A DNA stretch of 58,779 bases, taken from contig JAJDOF010000038.1 of NCBI GenBank assembly GCA_022340305.1, positions 1 to 58,779 on the forward strand, in the 5' to 3' direction. A model generated the notes under the pieces. The model had not been told where the DNA came from. It worked only from the letters and a program-made list of their open reading frames with translations, and did no database searches. Shown one piece after another: positions 8,163 through 16,272 of the stretch; the first letter of the stretch is position 1; the number at the start of each line of letters is the position of its first letter. The stretch is from Gammaproteobacteria bacterium (GTDB lineage Bacteria > Pseudomonadota > Gammaproteobacteria > GCA-001735895). The translations under genes and the position numbers were made by a program.

Positions 8163-8636
8163 CTATTCTGCCTTTTGCAGCTCTACCAGTTGTGACAACA
8201 GGGCTTCGATATTCTCCAGACGCTGCTCCATGTTGGTCATATGCTGCATGCGCATTTGCATCATCTGAGGATTCATCATCATCCCTTCCTTACCCTGGTT
8301 CATCATCATACCTTCCTTATCCTGGTGCGCCATTGGCATGTCGCAATTTCGAGAATGACCACGGCCATGGCCCATCCCATGCATCTCGCTCATCCCGTGC
8401 ATCATCCCATGCATCATCATGTGCATCATTTGTGGGTTCATCATCGGCATATTGTGGTACTGCTCGGAAGGCATCGTTTTATGCATCATTTCGGGTGTCA
8501 TCATCATGCCGTTTTGCTCCTGATTCATCATTGGCATTTCTGGCGAGGACTGGTTTTCACTATCCGTCGCTGCCCCGGCAGTTGACGAAAGCAGCATTAA
8601 GATCGCTGCTACCTGTAAAGATTTCAATTTGTTCAT
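8163..8636 (-). CDS. Secreted Met/His-rich copper-binding-type protein
   Basis: The product has 157 residues with a Sec signal peptide (residues 1-22, ending STAGAA). Thirty-eight residues are Met and about ten are His, arranged in MMM, MMH and HGMMHGM clusters, including a near-tandem KEGMMMN repeat. A C-terminal amphipathic helix (MEQRLENIEALLSQLVELQKAE) looks like a coiled coil for oligomerisation. Such composition is typical of periplasmic proteins that bind Cu(I) through thioether sulphur. The gene lies between the copper ATPase group and the frameshifted TVP38 gene. Low-complexity sequence hinders family assignment. The role is inferred from composition and context. Confidence 0.7.
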   Translation of the reverse strand: MNKLKSLQVAAILMLLSSTAGAATDSENQSSPEMPMMNQEQNGMMMTPEMMHKTMPSEQYHNMPMMNPQMMHMMMHGMMHGMSEMHGMGHGRGHSRNCDMPMAHQDKEGMMMNQGKEGMMMNPQMMQMRMQHMTNMEQRLENIEALLSQLVELQKAE

Positions 8637-8838
8637 GGCTATATCCTGTTGATGGTTAAAAAATTTAATACCTGCATAGAGAGCTCATTGTTCCCTGCTG
8701 CGGCACGATTACGACTCACTCGGGAATAATTGTCAGCTCATTTCTACGGGTTTTCATTGATGCCTGAATTTTCGGCAAACAGAAAAAACAAGTTGCCGAA
8801 AATCACTCAATAACCCGGCGCCAACAATTTTCAGGCAA

Positions 8839-9189
8839 TTAACTTTTAGGGGGGCGTTTCAAAAGCCTGGGATATCGGGTTGATAACGCTATTCTTGCGG
8901 CCAGATCCTCTACGGGCACCAGTGCCGGCGCCGATAATTCGAATACATTTGAGGTCAGGATAGGAACGCAACTGGTATGCGATAAGCAAACCGTGTGATC
9001 CTGGCAATAATTGACGGTATCGTGATCACTGCTGTTTAGGGTGCTGGATGCCGATGCTGGTGCAGATAATGACTGGCTATGCTTTTCACAGGGCGGGTCA
9101 AGACTTACAGCGACAGCATGCTGCAGAAAACCGATAGACAAAATCAGTATCATTAACCGTGAAATATACAGTGCAGGTGAACAACGCAT
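8839..9189 (-). CDS. Small secreted Cys-containing protein in copper island
   Basis: From the ATG at 9189 the product has 116 residues with a clear signal peptide (LMILILSIGFLQHAVA). A longer form from 9240 is open, but its N-terminus would be unusual for export. The mature part has cysteines and histidines grouped as CEKHS, NYCQDHTVCLSHTSC and a Pro-rich basic tail. Proteins of this build occur next to copA/copB genes in proteobacteria and resemble DUF2946-type metal-linked proteins in layout only. The similar Cys/His protein at 15749-16078 heads the other copper operon. Confidence 0.5.
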   Translation of the reverse strand: MRCSPALYISRLMILILSIGFLQHAVAVSLDPPCEKHSQSLSAPASASSTLNSSDHDTVNYCQDHTVCLSHTSCVPILTSNVFELSAPALVPVEDLAARIALSTRYPRLLKRPPKS

Positions 9190-9301
9190 CAGGCGAGACC
9201 GTGGGTTATTCGATATAGATTTTGCAAATATTCCGAACATATATTTTTCATGGCTACGTTTATGACGAAGTTCTGCTGCTTTGGTTCAGTCAATACGCAA
9301 T

Positions 9302-9517
9302 TTAGCGACTCAAATCCTTGCGCTTCTGTTCGAACTCTTCACGTTCGATTTCTCCCCTGGCATAACGTTGTTGCAGAATATCGAGCGCGGATTTCTGCTC
9401 GCCTGTAGAATTTTTCCCGCCCCCAGCCGCCGTTTTCACAATCCACAGGATCACCACAACAAGTAGCACCCAGAAGATCCACATTACACCCCCACCATAA
9501 CCATGCCATTCGTGCAT
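9302..9517 (-). CDS. SHOCT-domain small membrane protein
   Basis: This 71-residue protein has one N-terminal membrane helix (VMWIFWVLLVVVILWIVKTA) after a Gly/His-rich start, then a SHOCT motif at the C-terminus: ALDILQQRYARGEIEREEFEQKRKDL. SHOCT domains are short oligomerisation modules common at the ends of small membrane proteins. It follows the copper ATPase by 46 bases on the same strand, so it is probably co-transcribed. Similar proteins often accompany copper and silver ATPases, but their biochemical role is not established. Confidence 0.85.
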   Translation of the reverse strand: MHEWHGYGGGVMWIFWVLLVVVILWIVKTAAGGGKNSTGEQKSALDILQQRYARGEIEREEFEQKRKDLSR

Positions 9518-9563
9518 TAGCGATCTCCAGCCTGCATAACAAAAATAGAATCATTCACCTGGA

Positions 9564-12002
9564 TCATATCTTCACCTTGCGCAGACGCAGTGCGTTGGTG
9601 ATTACTGAGACCGAGCTGAAACTCATCGCCGCGGCCGCAATCATCGGCGACAGCAGCAGGCCGAACAGCGGGTAGAGCACACCCGCGGCAACCGGCACAC
9701 CGAGCGCGTTGTAAACGAAAGCAAAAAACAGGTTTTGGCGGATGTTGCGCATCGTGGCGTGGCTCAATCGCCTGGCGCGCAAAATACCGTGCAAGTCCCC
9801 CTTGACCAGGGTGATGCCCGCACTTTCTATGGCCACGTCGGTACCGGTGCCCATCGCGATACCGACATGGGCCTGCGCCAGTGCCGGAGCATCGTTAATG
9901 CCGTCACCCGCCATGGCAACAATACGCCCTTCGGCCTGCAGTTTTTTGACGATATCCGCTTTCTGATCTGGCGAAACATCGGCCTCGACACGGTCGATAT
10001 CCAGTTTCCGGGCGACTGCCTGCGCGGTAGTCAGGTTATCACCGGTCAACATTACGATCCTGATGCCCTCGGCATGCAGGTCACGAATGGCCTCGGGTGT
10101 CGATTGCTTGATCGGATCGGCAACGCTGATCAAACCGGCGGCTTTGCCGTCGATTGCGACCAGCATTACGGTTTGACCCTCACCACGGGCAGCGTCCGCG
10201 TCCCCTGACAAATGCTCGGCGTCGACTGCAAGCGACTGCATCAATTTAAGGTTACCGAGGGCAACGGCGTGCCCTTCGATACTGCCGGTCACACCTTGTC
10301 CGGTGATCGATTCAAAATGGTCGGTGCTGGCGAGGTCGATCTGTTTTTCCAGCGCGCCGCGCACAATGGCTTCTGCCAGCGGGTGCTCACTGGCGCGCTC
10401 GAGGCTGGCACCCAGGCGCAGCACGGTTGCCTCGTCGAAACCGCCGACGGCCGTGACAGCGACCAGGCGCGGCTTGCCCTCGGTCAGGGTGCCGGTTTTA
10501 TCGATCACCAGGGTGTCGATCTTTTCCATGATTTCGAGCGCTTCGGCGTTCTTGATCAATACGCCTAGCGTTGCGCCTTTACCGGTACCCACCATGATCG
10601 ACATGGGTGTGGCCAGGCCAAGTGCACAGGGGCAGGCAATAATCAGCACCGCCACCGCATTAATGATCGCATAAGCGAGTCGTGGCTCGGGTCCCACCAG
10701 GCCCCAGATAATCATGGTGCCGATGGCAACCAGCACGACAGTCGGTACGAAATAACCCGCCACCACGTCCGCCAGCTTCTGGATCGGTGCTCGTGAACGC
10801 TGGGCTTCGCTTACCATGGTTACAATCTGCGCCAACAAGGTATCGGCACCTACCTTTTCGGCACGCATCAGCAGGCTGCCGGTGCCGTTTAAGGTTGCGC
10901 CAATCAAGGTATCCCCATCACTTTTTTCTACCGGGATCGATTCGCCGGTTACCATCGACTCATCCACGGCACTGGTACCGCTGGTGACAACTCCGTCGAC
11001 CGGCACTTTTTCTCCCGGCCGAACGCGCAGCATATCGCCCGGCAAAACCTGATCCAGGGGTATGTCTTCCTCGCTGCCATCGTCGCGCAGAATGCGAGCC
11101 GTGTTCGGCGCCAGCCCAAGCAACAGTTTGATCGCGGCATTGGTATGGCTACGCGCGCGCAATTCCATTACCTGGCCCAGCAGTACCAGCGCAGTAATCA
11201 CCGCTGCCGCCTCGAAGTAAACCGCAACCGTACCGCCAGCATGCATCATGTCTGCCGGGTAGATACCGGGAAACAGCAATGCGACCACGCTATAACTCCA
11301 GGCCACGCCGACACCGATAGCGATGAGCGTAAACATGTTGAGATTCCAGCTCCTCAACGATTGCCAGCCGCGCACGAAAAACGGCCAGCCGCACCACAGC
11401 ACTACTGGCGTGGCAAATACAAACTGGATCCATTGCACCGCCTTCATCGTCAATTGAGCCGGCAATAAGGCAGGCAACAGATCGGCCACCATGGCAAGCA
11501 CGAATACCGGCAATGCGAATACGACACTGATCCAGAAGCGTCGGTTCATGTCGATCAACTCTTCATTCTTTTCCTCGATCTCGATGGTGCGCGGCTCCAA
11601 CGCCATGCCACATTTCGGGCACGAACCGGGGCCATCCTGCACGATCTCCGGGTGCATGGGGCAGGTATATTCAGTGCGGGTTTGCAAAACCGGCGCGCCG
11701 GCGGCTTCCAGCGCCATACCGCAAACCGGACAACTGCTGGGGTGGTCCTCTTCAACCTCGGGGCACATCGGGCAGATATAGACAGCTCCGGGAATTGCTT
11801 TTGCAGCAGCTGCGTCACCCTGGGCCTCCCCGGACAGGTAGCGCTCGGGACCAGTACCGAACTTCTGCGCACAACCCTGGCAGCAGAAATAATAGTCGGT
11901 GCCAGCATACCGGTACGTATACTCACTATCAGGTGAGACCTTCATTCCACATACCGGGTCCACGGTTTCCGCAAGCACACTATGGGCAGCGAGGTTTTCC
12001 AT
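9564..12002 (-). CDS. copA: Copper-translocating P1B-type ATPase with YHS and two heavy-metal-binding domains
   Basis: The 812-residue protein begins with a YHS/TRASH-like metal site (DPVCGMKV, then [12 protein letters not shown], about residues 14-60) and two heavy-metal-binding modules ([16 protein letters not shown] and [17 protein letters not shown], about 76-137). It then has eight expected membrane helices with the CPC transport motif (IIACPCALG), the phosphorylation site [11 protein letters not shown], the HP motif SEHPLAEA and the hinge [10 protein letters not shown]. It pumps Cu(I), and possibly Ag(I), from the cytoplasm with ATP. No HMA ferredoxin-like domain is present. A MerR-type promoter lies just upstream, and the SHOCT gene follows. 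The first metal module has CPE where the second has HPE. Confidence 0.93.
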   Translation of the reverse strand: MENLAAHSVLAETVDPVCGMKVSPDSEYTYRYAGTDYYFCCQGCAQKFGTGPERYLSGEAQGDAAAAKAIPGAVYICPMCPEVEEDHPSSCPVCGMALEAAGAPVLQTRTEYTCPMHPEIVQDGPGSCPKCGMALEPRTIEIEEKNEELIDMNRRFWISVVFALPVFVLAMVADLLPALLPAQLTMKAVQWIQFVFATPVVLWCGWPFFVRGWQSLRSWNLNMFTLIAIGVGVAWSYSVVALLFPGIYPADMMHAGGTVAVYFEAAAVITALVLLGQVMELRARSHTNAAIKLLLGLAPNTARILRDDGSEEDIPLDQVLPGDMLRVRPGEKVPVDGVVTSGTSAVDESMVTGESIPVEKSDGDTLIGATLNGTGSLLMRAEKVGADTLLAQIVTMVSEAQRSRAPIQKLADVVAGYFVPTVVLVAIGTMIIWGLVGPEPRLAYAIINAVAVLIIACPCALGLATPMSIMVGTGKGATLGVLIKNAEALEIMEKIDTLVIDKTGTLTEGKPRLVAVTAVGGFDEATVLRLGASLERASEHPLAEAIVRGALEKQIDLASTDHFESITGQGVTGSIEGHAVALGNLKLMQSLAVDAEHLSGDADAARGEGQTVMLVAIDGKAAGLISVADPIKQSTPEAIRDLHAEGIRIVMLTGDNLTTAQAVARKLDIDRVEADVSPDQKADIVKKLQAEGRIVAMAGDGINDAPALAQAHVGIAMGTGTDVAIESAGITLVKGDLHGILRARRLSHATMRNIRQNLFFAFVYNALGVPVAAGVLYPLFGLLLSPMIAAAAMSFSSVSVITNALRLRKVKI

Positions 12003-12033
12003 CTTTTGCTCTCATCCGACTATAATAGAGACG

Positions 12034-12064
12034 AGTATAAAGCCTGTAGTCACTACTGGCTCAA
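12034..12064 (-). promoter_or_regulatory. MerR-family metal-responsive promoter of the copper ATPase gene
   Basis: On the minus strand, a -35 TTGAGC (12059-12064) and a -10 TATACT (12034-12039) are separated by 19 bases, the over-long spacing typical of MerR-type promoters. The spacer region holds a 21-bp dyad (12041-12061: AGCC, GTAGT, ACTAC, GGCT in symmetric order with one mismatched pair). CueR, CadR and PbrR sites share this build. No MerR-family gene is in the window, so the regulator must be elsewhere. Confidence 0.75.
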
Positions 12065-12206
12065 GTGAAATATCGAAGTTATGCTTGATCTGCATCAATA
12101 ATATGGAATCGGTGCGCTATCACATTGCTGCCAGCATAAATGGAGATCCACTCGGATTCGCGCCTGAACAACAGGGTCGTACTGTTTTTTACCAGGGAGA
12201 TTTGTT

Positions 12207-12575
12207 ATGAAAATTCGCTGTTATATGTTTGTCGCACTGGCATATCTGGTGTCGCCGGTGCTTAGCGCAGCAGATAATCCCAAATTCAATGTGCCTTTCA
12301 AGCTTGGACTCGGCCAATCGTTGTATGAAGAAAAATGCAGTACCTGTCACGGCATCTGGGGCGATGGCAGCGACAAGGGCCCACCCTTGATGCACAAGCT
12401 TTACCTGCCTTCGCACCATGGCGACCAGTCATTTTATCGAGCGGCCATGAAGGGCGTTCAGGCCCACCACTGGCCGTTCGGCGACATGCCACCGGTGCCA
12501 GGCATGACGATGCGCACGATGGACAAGATCCTGCCTTATGTTCGCTGGCTACAGCGGGAAAATGGTATTTACTGA
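12207..12575 (+). CDS. Small periplasmic mono-heme cytochrome c
   Basis: The 122-residue product starts at an ATG behind AGGGAG and has a signal peptide ending at VLSAAD. One heme site, CSTCH (about residues 46-50), is followed by GIWGDGSDKGPPLMHKLY and a later PPVPGMTM segment that can provide the axial Met. Several histidines (PSHHGDQ, QAHHWPFGD) could also bind metal. It is divergent from the copper ATPase and convergent with the cupredoxin operon, and so belongs to the copper island by position. Small cytochromes of this sort occur beside copA/copB in many proteobacteria. The redox partner is unknown, with the multicopper oxidase a candidate. Confidence 0.85.
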   Translation: MKIRCYMFVALAYLVSPVLSAADNPKFNVPFKLGLGQSLYEEKCSTCHGIWGDGSDKGPPLMHKLYLPSHHGDQSFYRAAMKGVQAHHWPFGDMPPVPGMTMRTMDKILPYVRWLQRENGIY

Positions 12576-12664
12576 AAAGAGGGGACAGTATGCCGGTGAC
12601 AACAATGCGCTTGCGGGCAATTCGCAGAAAATGAAACAGGCATAGCGCCCCCCCGGATAGCAGT

Positions 12665-13168
12665 TTAGTTGGCCGCCATATCCTCACTACTGCCGCCTTT
12701 GATGGCGAGTACGTGTTTCATCCCGGCTTCAAAATGTCCCGGAATATTGCAGGCGAAAACAACGGTATCTTTACCCATGAATTTCCACGACAGCCGTGCC
12801 GATTCACCGGGAAGCAGTGAAACGGTATTCGGGTCGTTATGCTTCATATTCGGCATTTTCTGCATCATGATCGCGTGCCTGGCCTGGTCCTCGGCGTTGC
12901 CGATGGAAAACTCGTGTTGAATTTGTCCATCGTTGCGGACATTGAACTCGATGGTCTCACCGTGCCTGAGTTCACCCAGATCGGGATCAAATACGAAGCG
13001 CATCGTATCCCGCATCGATACCGTGATAACGCGATCCGGGTGACCTTTACCCGGTTCACCAACGCTGTATTTCGCCTCGTCATGACTATGGCTGTGCGTG
13101 CCACTGGCCATTAATGTGGTAGAGAATACTGCCAATACTATTGTTGCTGTTACGAATTTCATCTGCAT
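12665..13168 (-). CDS. Periplasmic cupredoxin (plastocyanin/azurin-like copper protein)
   Basis: The 167-residue product has a signal peptide (to about residue 22), a His-rich mature N-terminus (GTHSHSHDEAK) and a type 1 copper fold. The likely ligands are His in GQIQHEFSIG and then Cys, His and Met in VFACNIPGHFEAGMKH. An inserted MMQKMPNMKHNDP loop adds extra Met and His, as in CopI-type copper tolerance cupredoxins. It is the last gene of the run formed by the Cys-rich protein, CopA oxidase and CopB on the minus strand. The probable role is periplasmic copper binding or electron transfer. The start could be the ATG at 13168 or the one two codons later. Confidence 0.85.
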   Translation of the reverse strand: MQMKFVTATIVLAVFSTTLMASGTHSHSHDEAKYSVGEPGKGHPDRVITVSMRDTMRFVFDPDLGELRHGETIEFNVRNDGQIQHEFSIGNAEDQARHAIMMQKMPNMKHNDPNTVSLLPGESARLSWKFMGKDTVVFACNIPGHFEAGMKHVLAIKGGSSEDMAAN

Positions 13169-13213
13169 TTGTTTCCCTGGTTGTTACGTGAAATAAAAAA
13201 TTAGTCGAAAAAA

Positions 13214-13924
13214 CTAAAACCAGAACTTTAGCCCGGCGACCAGTTGTGTTTCGCTACTATCTGCGCCCGCGTCTGCCGCAATATCCTCGGTTTCGCCAAG
13301 CAATCGTTCATAGTTGACGCCGGCATAGGGTGCAAACTGGCGACTGATTTCGTAGCGCAACCGGAGTCCCGCCTCGAGCTTGGCCAGGCCCGAGCCGATG
13401 CCCAGTTCAGCGTCATCCTCGCTGAACCAGTCGACTTCGATCTCGGGCGATAAAACCCATTTCTGGGTGAACATGATCTCGTACTCGGCTTTAAATCGCA
13501 GGTTTGCCTGGCCGTCCTCTTCGATAAACAACGCGCTATCGATTTCGAACCAATAGGGAGAGACACCGTTAAACCCAATCACAGCCCAGTTGCGTTGCGG
13601 TTCGGGATCTGCGTCGTGGCGCAGGCCGACCTGCAGGTCCCAGTTGGCATCGATGGCACGACTGTACAACAGTTGCACCTCCGCGCTTTCGGTACCCTCG
13701 CTGGAATGCTCGCCCTCGGTCTTGATCCATAACTTGTTCAGATCTTTACCAATCCACAGATGGCCTGACCATGCCGTCACGCTACCTTCATCGGTATCCC
13801 TGGCCTCCAACTGGTCGACCTTCAACATGTATAGCACAGGATCGTCTTCCTTGGCCGCGATGACCGAGCTTGTGGTCAACGCCAGGCAGAGCGATAAAAC
13901 GGCGCGTATCAATCTATATCTCAT
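13214..13924 (-). CDS. copB: CopB outer-membrane copper resistance protein
   Basis: The 236-residue product has a signal peptide and a mature domain rich in alternating aromatic beta-strands ending in phenylalanine (LVAGLKFWF), as in outer-membrane barrels. The conserved CopB signature runs from WSGHLWIGKDLNKLWIKTEGE through LLYSRAIDANWDLQVGLRHD and APYAGVNYERLLGET. CopB works with the CopA oxidase in periplasmic copper tolerance. Its ATG overlaps the stop of copA (TGA at 13921-13923), showing translational coupling. This copy lacks the Met/His-rich N-terminal repeat that many CopB proteins carry, so it is shorter than average. Confidence 0.9.
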   Translation of the reverse strand: MRYRLIRAVLSLCLALTTSSVIAAKEDDPVLYMLKVDQLEARDTDEGSVTAWSGHLWIGKDLNKLWIKTEGEHSSEGTESAEVQLLYSRAIDANWDLQVGLRHDADPEPQRNWAVIGFNGVSPYWFEIDSALFIEEDGQANLRFKAEYEIMFTQKWVLSPEIEVDWFSEDDAELGIGSGLAKLEAGLRLRYEISRQFAPYAGVNYERLLGETEDIAADAGADSSETQLVAGLKFWF

Positions 13925-15690
13925 GCGATCACCACCCGCCGAAACATCCCCGGCATATGGTATTGAAGGTGACAGTGATAAGCCCAGCTGCCGAGGGCAT
14001 CGGCGGTAACCCGGTAACTTATTTTCGAGCCGGGCTGTACGATCACCGTGTGCTTGCGCGGAATGAATTTATCGTCACCGGTTTCAAGATCGCTCCACAC
14101 ACCGTGCAGATGCATCGGGTGATTCATCATGGTGTCGTTCACCAGGGTGATGCGCAAGCGCTCTCCATACTTCATCATCAACGGTTCGGCATCGGCGAAT
14201 TTGACCCCATTAATCGACCACATGTAACGGCGCATATTACCGTTCAGGTGCAATTCGATTTCGCGCTCGGGATCTCGCGGGTCAGGCGTGGGATCGAGAT
14301 TACGCAGGTCGGCATAGGTCAGCACGGTTCTGCCATTGTCGCGCAGCCCTACGCCGGGATCATCGAGTCGGTACTGGGGATTCTCGGCCAGCATGTCGAT
14401 ATGGGGTCCATACTCGGTTTCGGCATGCTCGATGCCATTGCCCATCATCATGGCCATCATCTCAGCGCTCATATTGCTGTGATCCATTTTGCTATGGTCC
14501 ATGCCACCCATTCCCATGTCGCCATGGGTCAATATGGGGGCGTAATCCATCTGCGGGACCTCGGCCTCGAGGGCCGGATCCGAGGTAAGTCGTCCGACGG
14601 CATAGCCGGAGCGGTCGATGGCCTGGGCAAAAACAGAATAAGCCATGTCGTCCTCGGGCGTCACCAGCACGTCGTAGGTTTCCGCGACACCGATGCGAAA
14701 TTCATCGACGCTAACCGGTTCGACGTTTTGACCGTCTGCCGCGACGACGGTCATTTTCAAACCCGGAATCCGCACATCGAACAAGGTCATTGCCGAGGCA
14801 TTGATTATCCTTAGTCGCAAACGTTCACCCTTGTTGAATAAACCGGTCCAGTTGTCGGCAGGGGTATTTCCATTCATGAGAAAAGTGTAGGTATATCCGG
14901 TAACATCCGAGATGTCCCGATCACTCATGCGCATCTCGTTCCACATTCCCCGGTCATTCCAGGTCTGGCTCAGGCCATTCTGCTGTATCTCGCTCCATAA
15001 ATCGCCAGTGGTGCGCTCGCGGGTGTTGTAGTAGTGACTCATCTTTTTGAGCCTGGCGTATATATCTTCCGGGTCTTCATCTGACCAGTCCGACAGCAGG
15101 ATCACATGTTCGCGGTCATAGCTGATGTGGTAGGGCTCGGCGGGATCAATGATAATCGCGCCGTAGGCGCCGGTTTGCTCCTGGAATCCGGAATGGCTGT
15201 GATACCAGTAAGTACCGCTCTGCTTTACGTCGAACTCGTAGCGAAATGTTTCACCGGGCTTGATGCCCTTAAAATCATCGCTTATATGGGGTACGCCATC
15301 CATTGCGCTCGGCAGGATCATTCCATGCCAGTGAATCGAGCTGTCCTCGGCCATGTTGTTGGTGACATCGAGTGTCACCCGTTCACCCTGTTTCCAGCGT
15401 AAAACCGGGGCCGGCACGCTTCCGTTGATAGCGGTTGCTACTCGATTTTTACCGGTAAAGTTGACCGTCTTGTAGTCGAAGGCCAGCGAGAAGTGATTCC
15501 CGGAAAGGACTTGGGCCTGTTGATAACTCGACCTTGCCACGGGCGCGTAACCGAGACCCGATGCTACCAGGGCACCGCCCGCGGCTACCCCCTGAACGAA
15601 ACGTCGACGCGATAAGTCAGTCGTGGTACGAATTGCCGTTGCGTCGTTGTTAGCTATAGACGCAGTATTCCTGTATTTTTTGTAAAACAT
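13921..15690 (-). CDS. copA: CopA-type periplasmic multicopper oxidase
   Basis: From the ATG at 15690 (behind CTGGAGT) the product has 589 residues. A twin-arginine signal (SRRRFVQGVAAGG) exports it folded. Copper ligands are visible as HWHGMI and HSHSGF in the first domain and HPMHLHGVW and HCHLQYHMPGM in the last. Between them lies a Met/His-rich loop (DMGMGGMDHSKMDHSNM, then EMMAMMMG) that binds extra copper. This is the plasmid-type copper resistance CopA family, which oxidises Cu(I) in the periplasm. It is coupled to copB downstream and preceded by a small Cys-rich protein. It is unrelated to the P-type ATPase of the same name at 9564-12002. Confidence 0.93.
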   Translation of the reverse strand: MFYKKYRNTASIANNDATAIRTTTDLSRRRFVQGVAAGGALVASGLGYAPVARSSYQQAQVLSGNHFSLAFDYKTVNFTGKNRVATAINGSVPAPVLRWKQGERVTLDVTNNMAEDSSIHWHGMILPSAMDGVPHISDDFKGIKPGETFRYEFDVKQSGTYWYHSHSGFQEQTGAYGAIIIDPAEPYHISYDREHVILLSDWSDEDPEDIYARLKKMSHYYNTRERTTGDLWSEIQQNGLSQTWNDRGMWNEMRMSDRDISDVTGYTYTFLMNGNTPADNWTGLFNKGERLRLRIINASAMTLFDVRIPGLKMTVVAADGQNVEPVSVDEFRIGVAETYDVLVTPEDDMAYSVFAQAIDRSGYAVGRLTSDPALEAEVPQMDYAPILTHGDMGMGGMDHSKMDHSNMSAEMMAMMMGNGIEHAETEYGPHIDMLAENPQYRLDDPGVGLRDNGRTVLTYADLRNLDPTPDPRDPEREIELHLNGNMRRYMWSINGVKFADAEPLMMKYGERLRITLVNDTMMNHPMHLHGVWSDLETGDDKFIPRKHTVIVQPGSKISYRVTADALGSWAYHCHLQYHMPGMFRRVVIA

Positions 15691-15748
15691 TGTTAACTCC
15701 AGACAAATTAATTCCTGGCCCGAACACACCGGGCACGCTCAAAGTATG

Positions 15749-16078
15749 TCAGGAGATTCTGGGAGGCCTTAACGGGGGTGGCGTTGCGGTCAGAGAAAAA
15801 TGGCTCTCACCGGGCGGCTGAACGGTAATCGAAAGGTTGAAACTACCGGGTACTACGATTGACACATTGCGTAGATTCTTTACGCCACAACCTGCATGCC
15901 CGGAGGTTGCACAAGTATCCATACCCGGACAATCCTGGCTGTTCATGTGCTCGCAATCCATTACGAAACTGCCGACAGCAAGCTGATTTTCCAGGCTACC
16001 GTTGCCAGCAAATACCACCGCTACCGGTTGCAGAACCAGTACCAATATCAGCTTGATGGTGAGCAGTTTTTTTATCAT
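15749..16078 (-). CDS. Small secreted Cys-rich protein heading the copper oxidase operon
   Basis: From the ATG opening MIKKLLTIKLILVLVLQPVAVVFAG the product has 109 residues, with a typical signal peptide. A longer frame from 16135 is less likely. The mature part has a cluster CEHMNSQDCPGMDTCATSGHAGCG with five cysteines plus Met and His, and a Pro-rich tail (PPPLRPPRIS). That composition suits metal binding. It lies 58 bases upstream of the multicopper oxidase and is probably the first gene of that operon. Its layout parallels the protein at 8839-9189. No named family is assigned. Confidence 0.55.
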   Translation of the reverse strand: MIKKLLTIKLILVLVLQPVAVVFAGNGSLENQLAVGSFVMDCEHMNSQDCPGMDTCATSGHAGCGVKNLRNVSIVVPGSFNLSITVQPPGESHFSLTATPPPLRPPRIS

Positions 16079-16192
16079 TCCGTGGTAACAGACAATGGGG
16101 CCAGCCGAAAGTTTCGAGAAAGTACAACAATTCAAATGCAGTAGCGAGATATTTTAGCAGTTCAAATCGTAGTTTGTGAAAAATTGGAATGC

Positions 16193-16267
16193 CCGGGGAC
16201 GGTATACCTGTTTCAGCTGCTGCGCATCCCTGCAGGAGCATTGTTGAACCAGGTATACCGTCCCCGG
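16193..16267. repeat. 18-bp perfect inverted repeat, REP/MITE-like palindrome
   Basis: CCGGGGACGGTATACCTG at 16193-16210 is repeated as its exact reverse complement at 16250-16267 around a 39-base loop. It sits between the formate-THF ligase stop and the Cys-rich gene. The GGGGACxGTATxCC end is reminiscent of palindromes mobilised by REP-associated (Y1, IS200-like) transposases. Weaker look-alikes occur at 12581-12596 and 29469-29484. It could also end transcription of the upstream operon, although no T-run follows. Confidence 0.6.
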
Positions 16268-16272
16268 ACAGG

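Noticed and set aside
13870..14814. A 314-codon open frame on the plus strand opposite the multicopper oxidase
   Set aside because: It lies inside a gene with clear copper ligands on the other strand. Its His-rich product is the mirror of the oxidase codons, and it has no ribosome site or domain.
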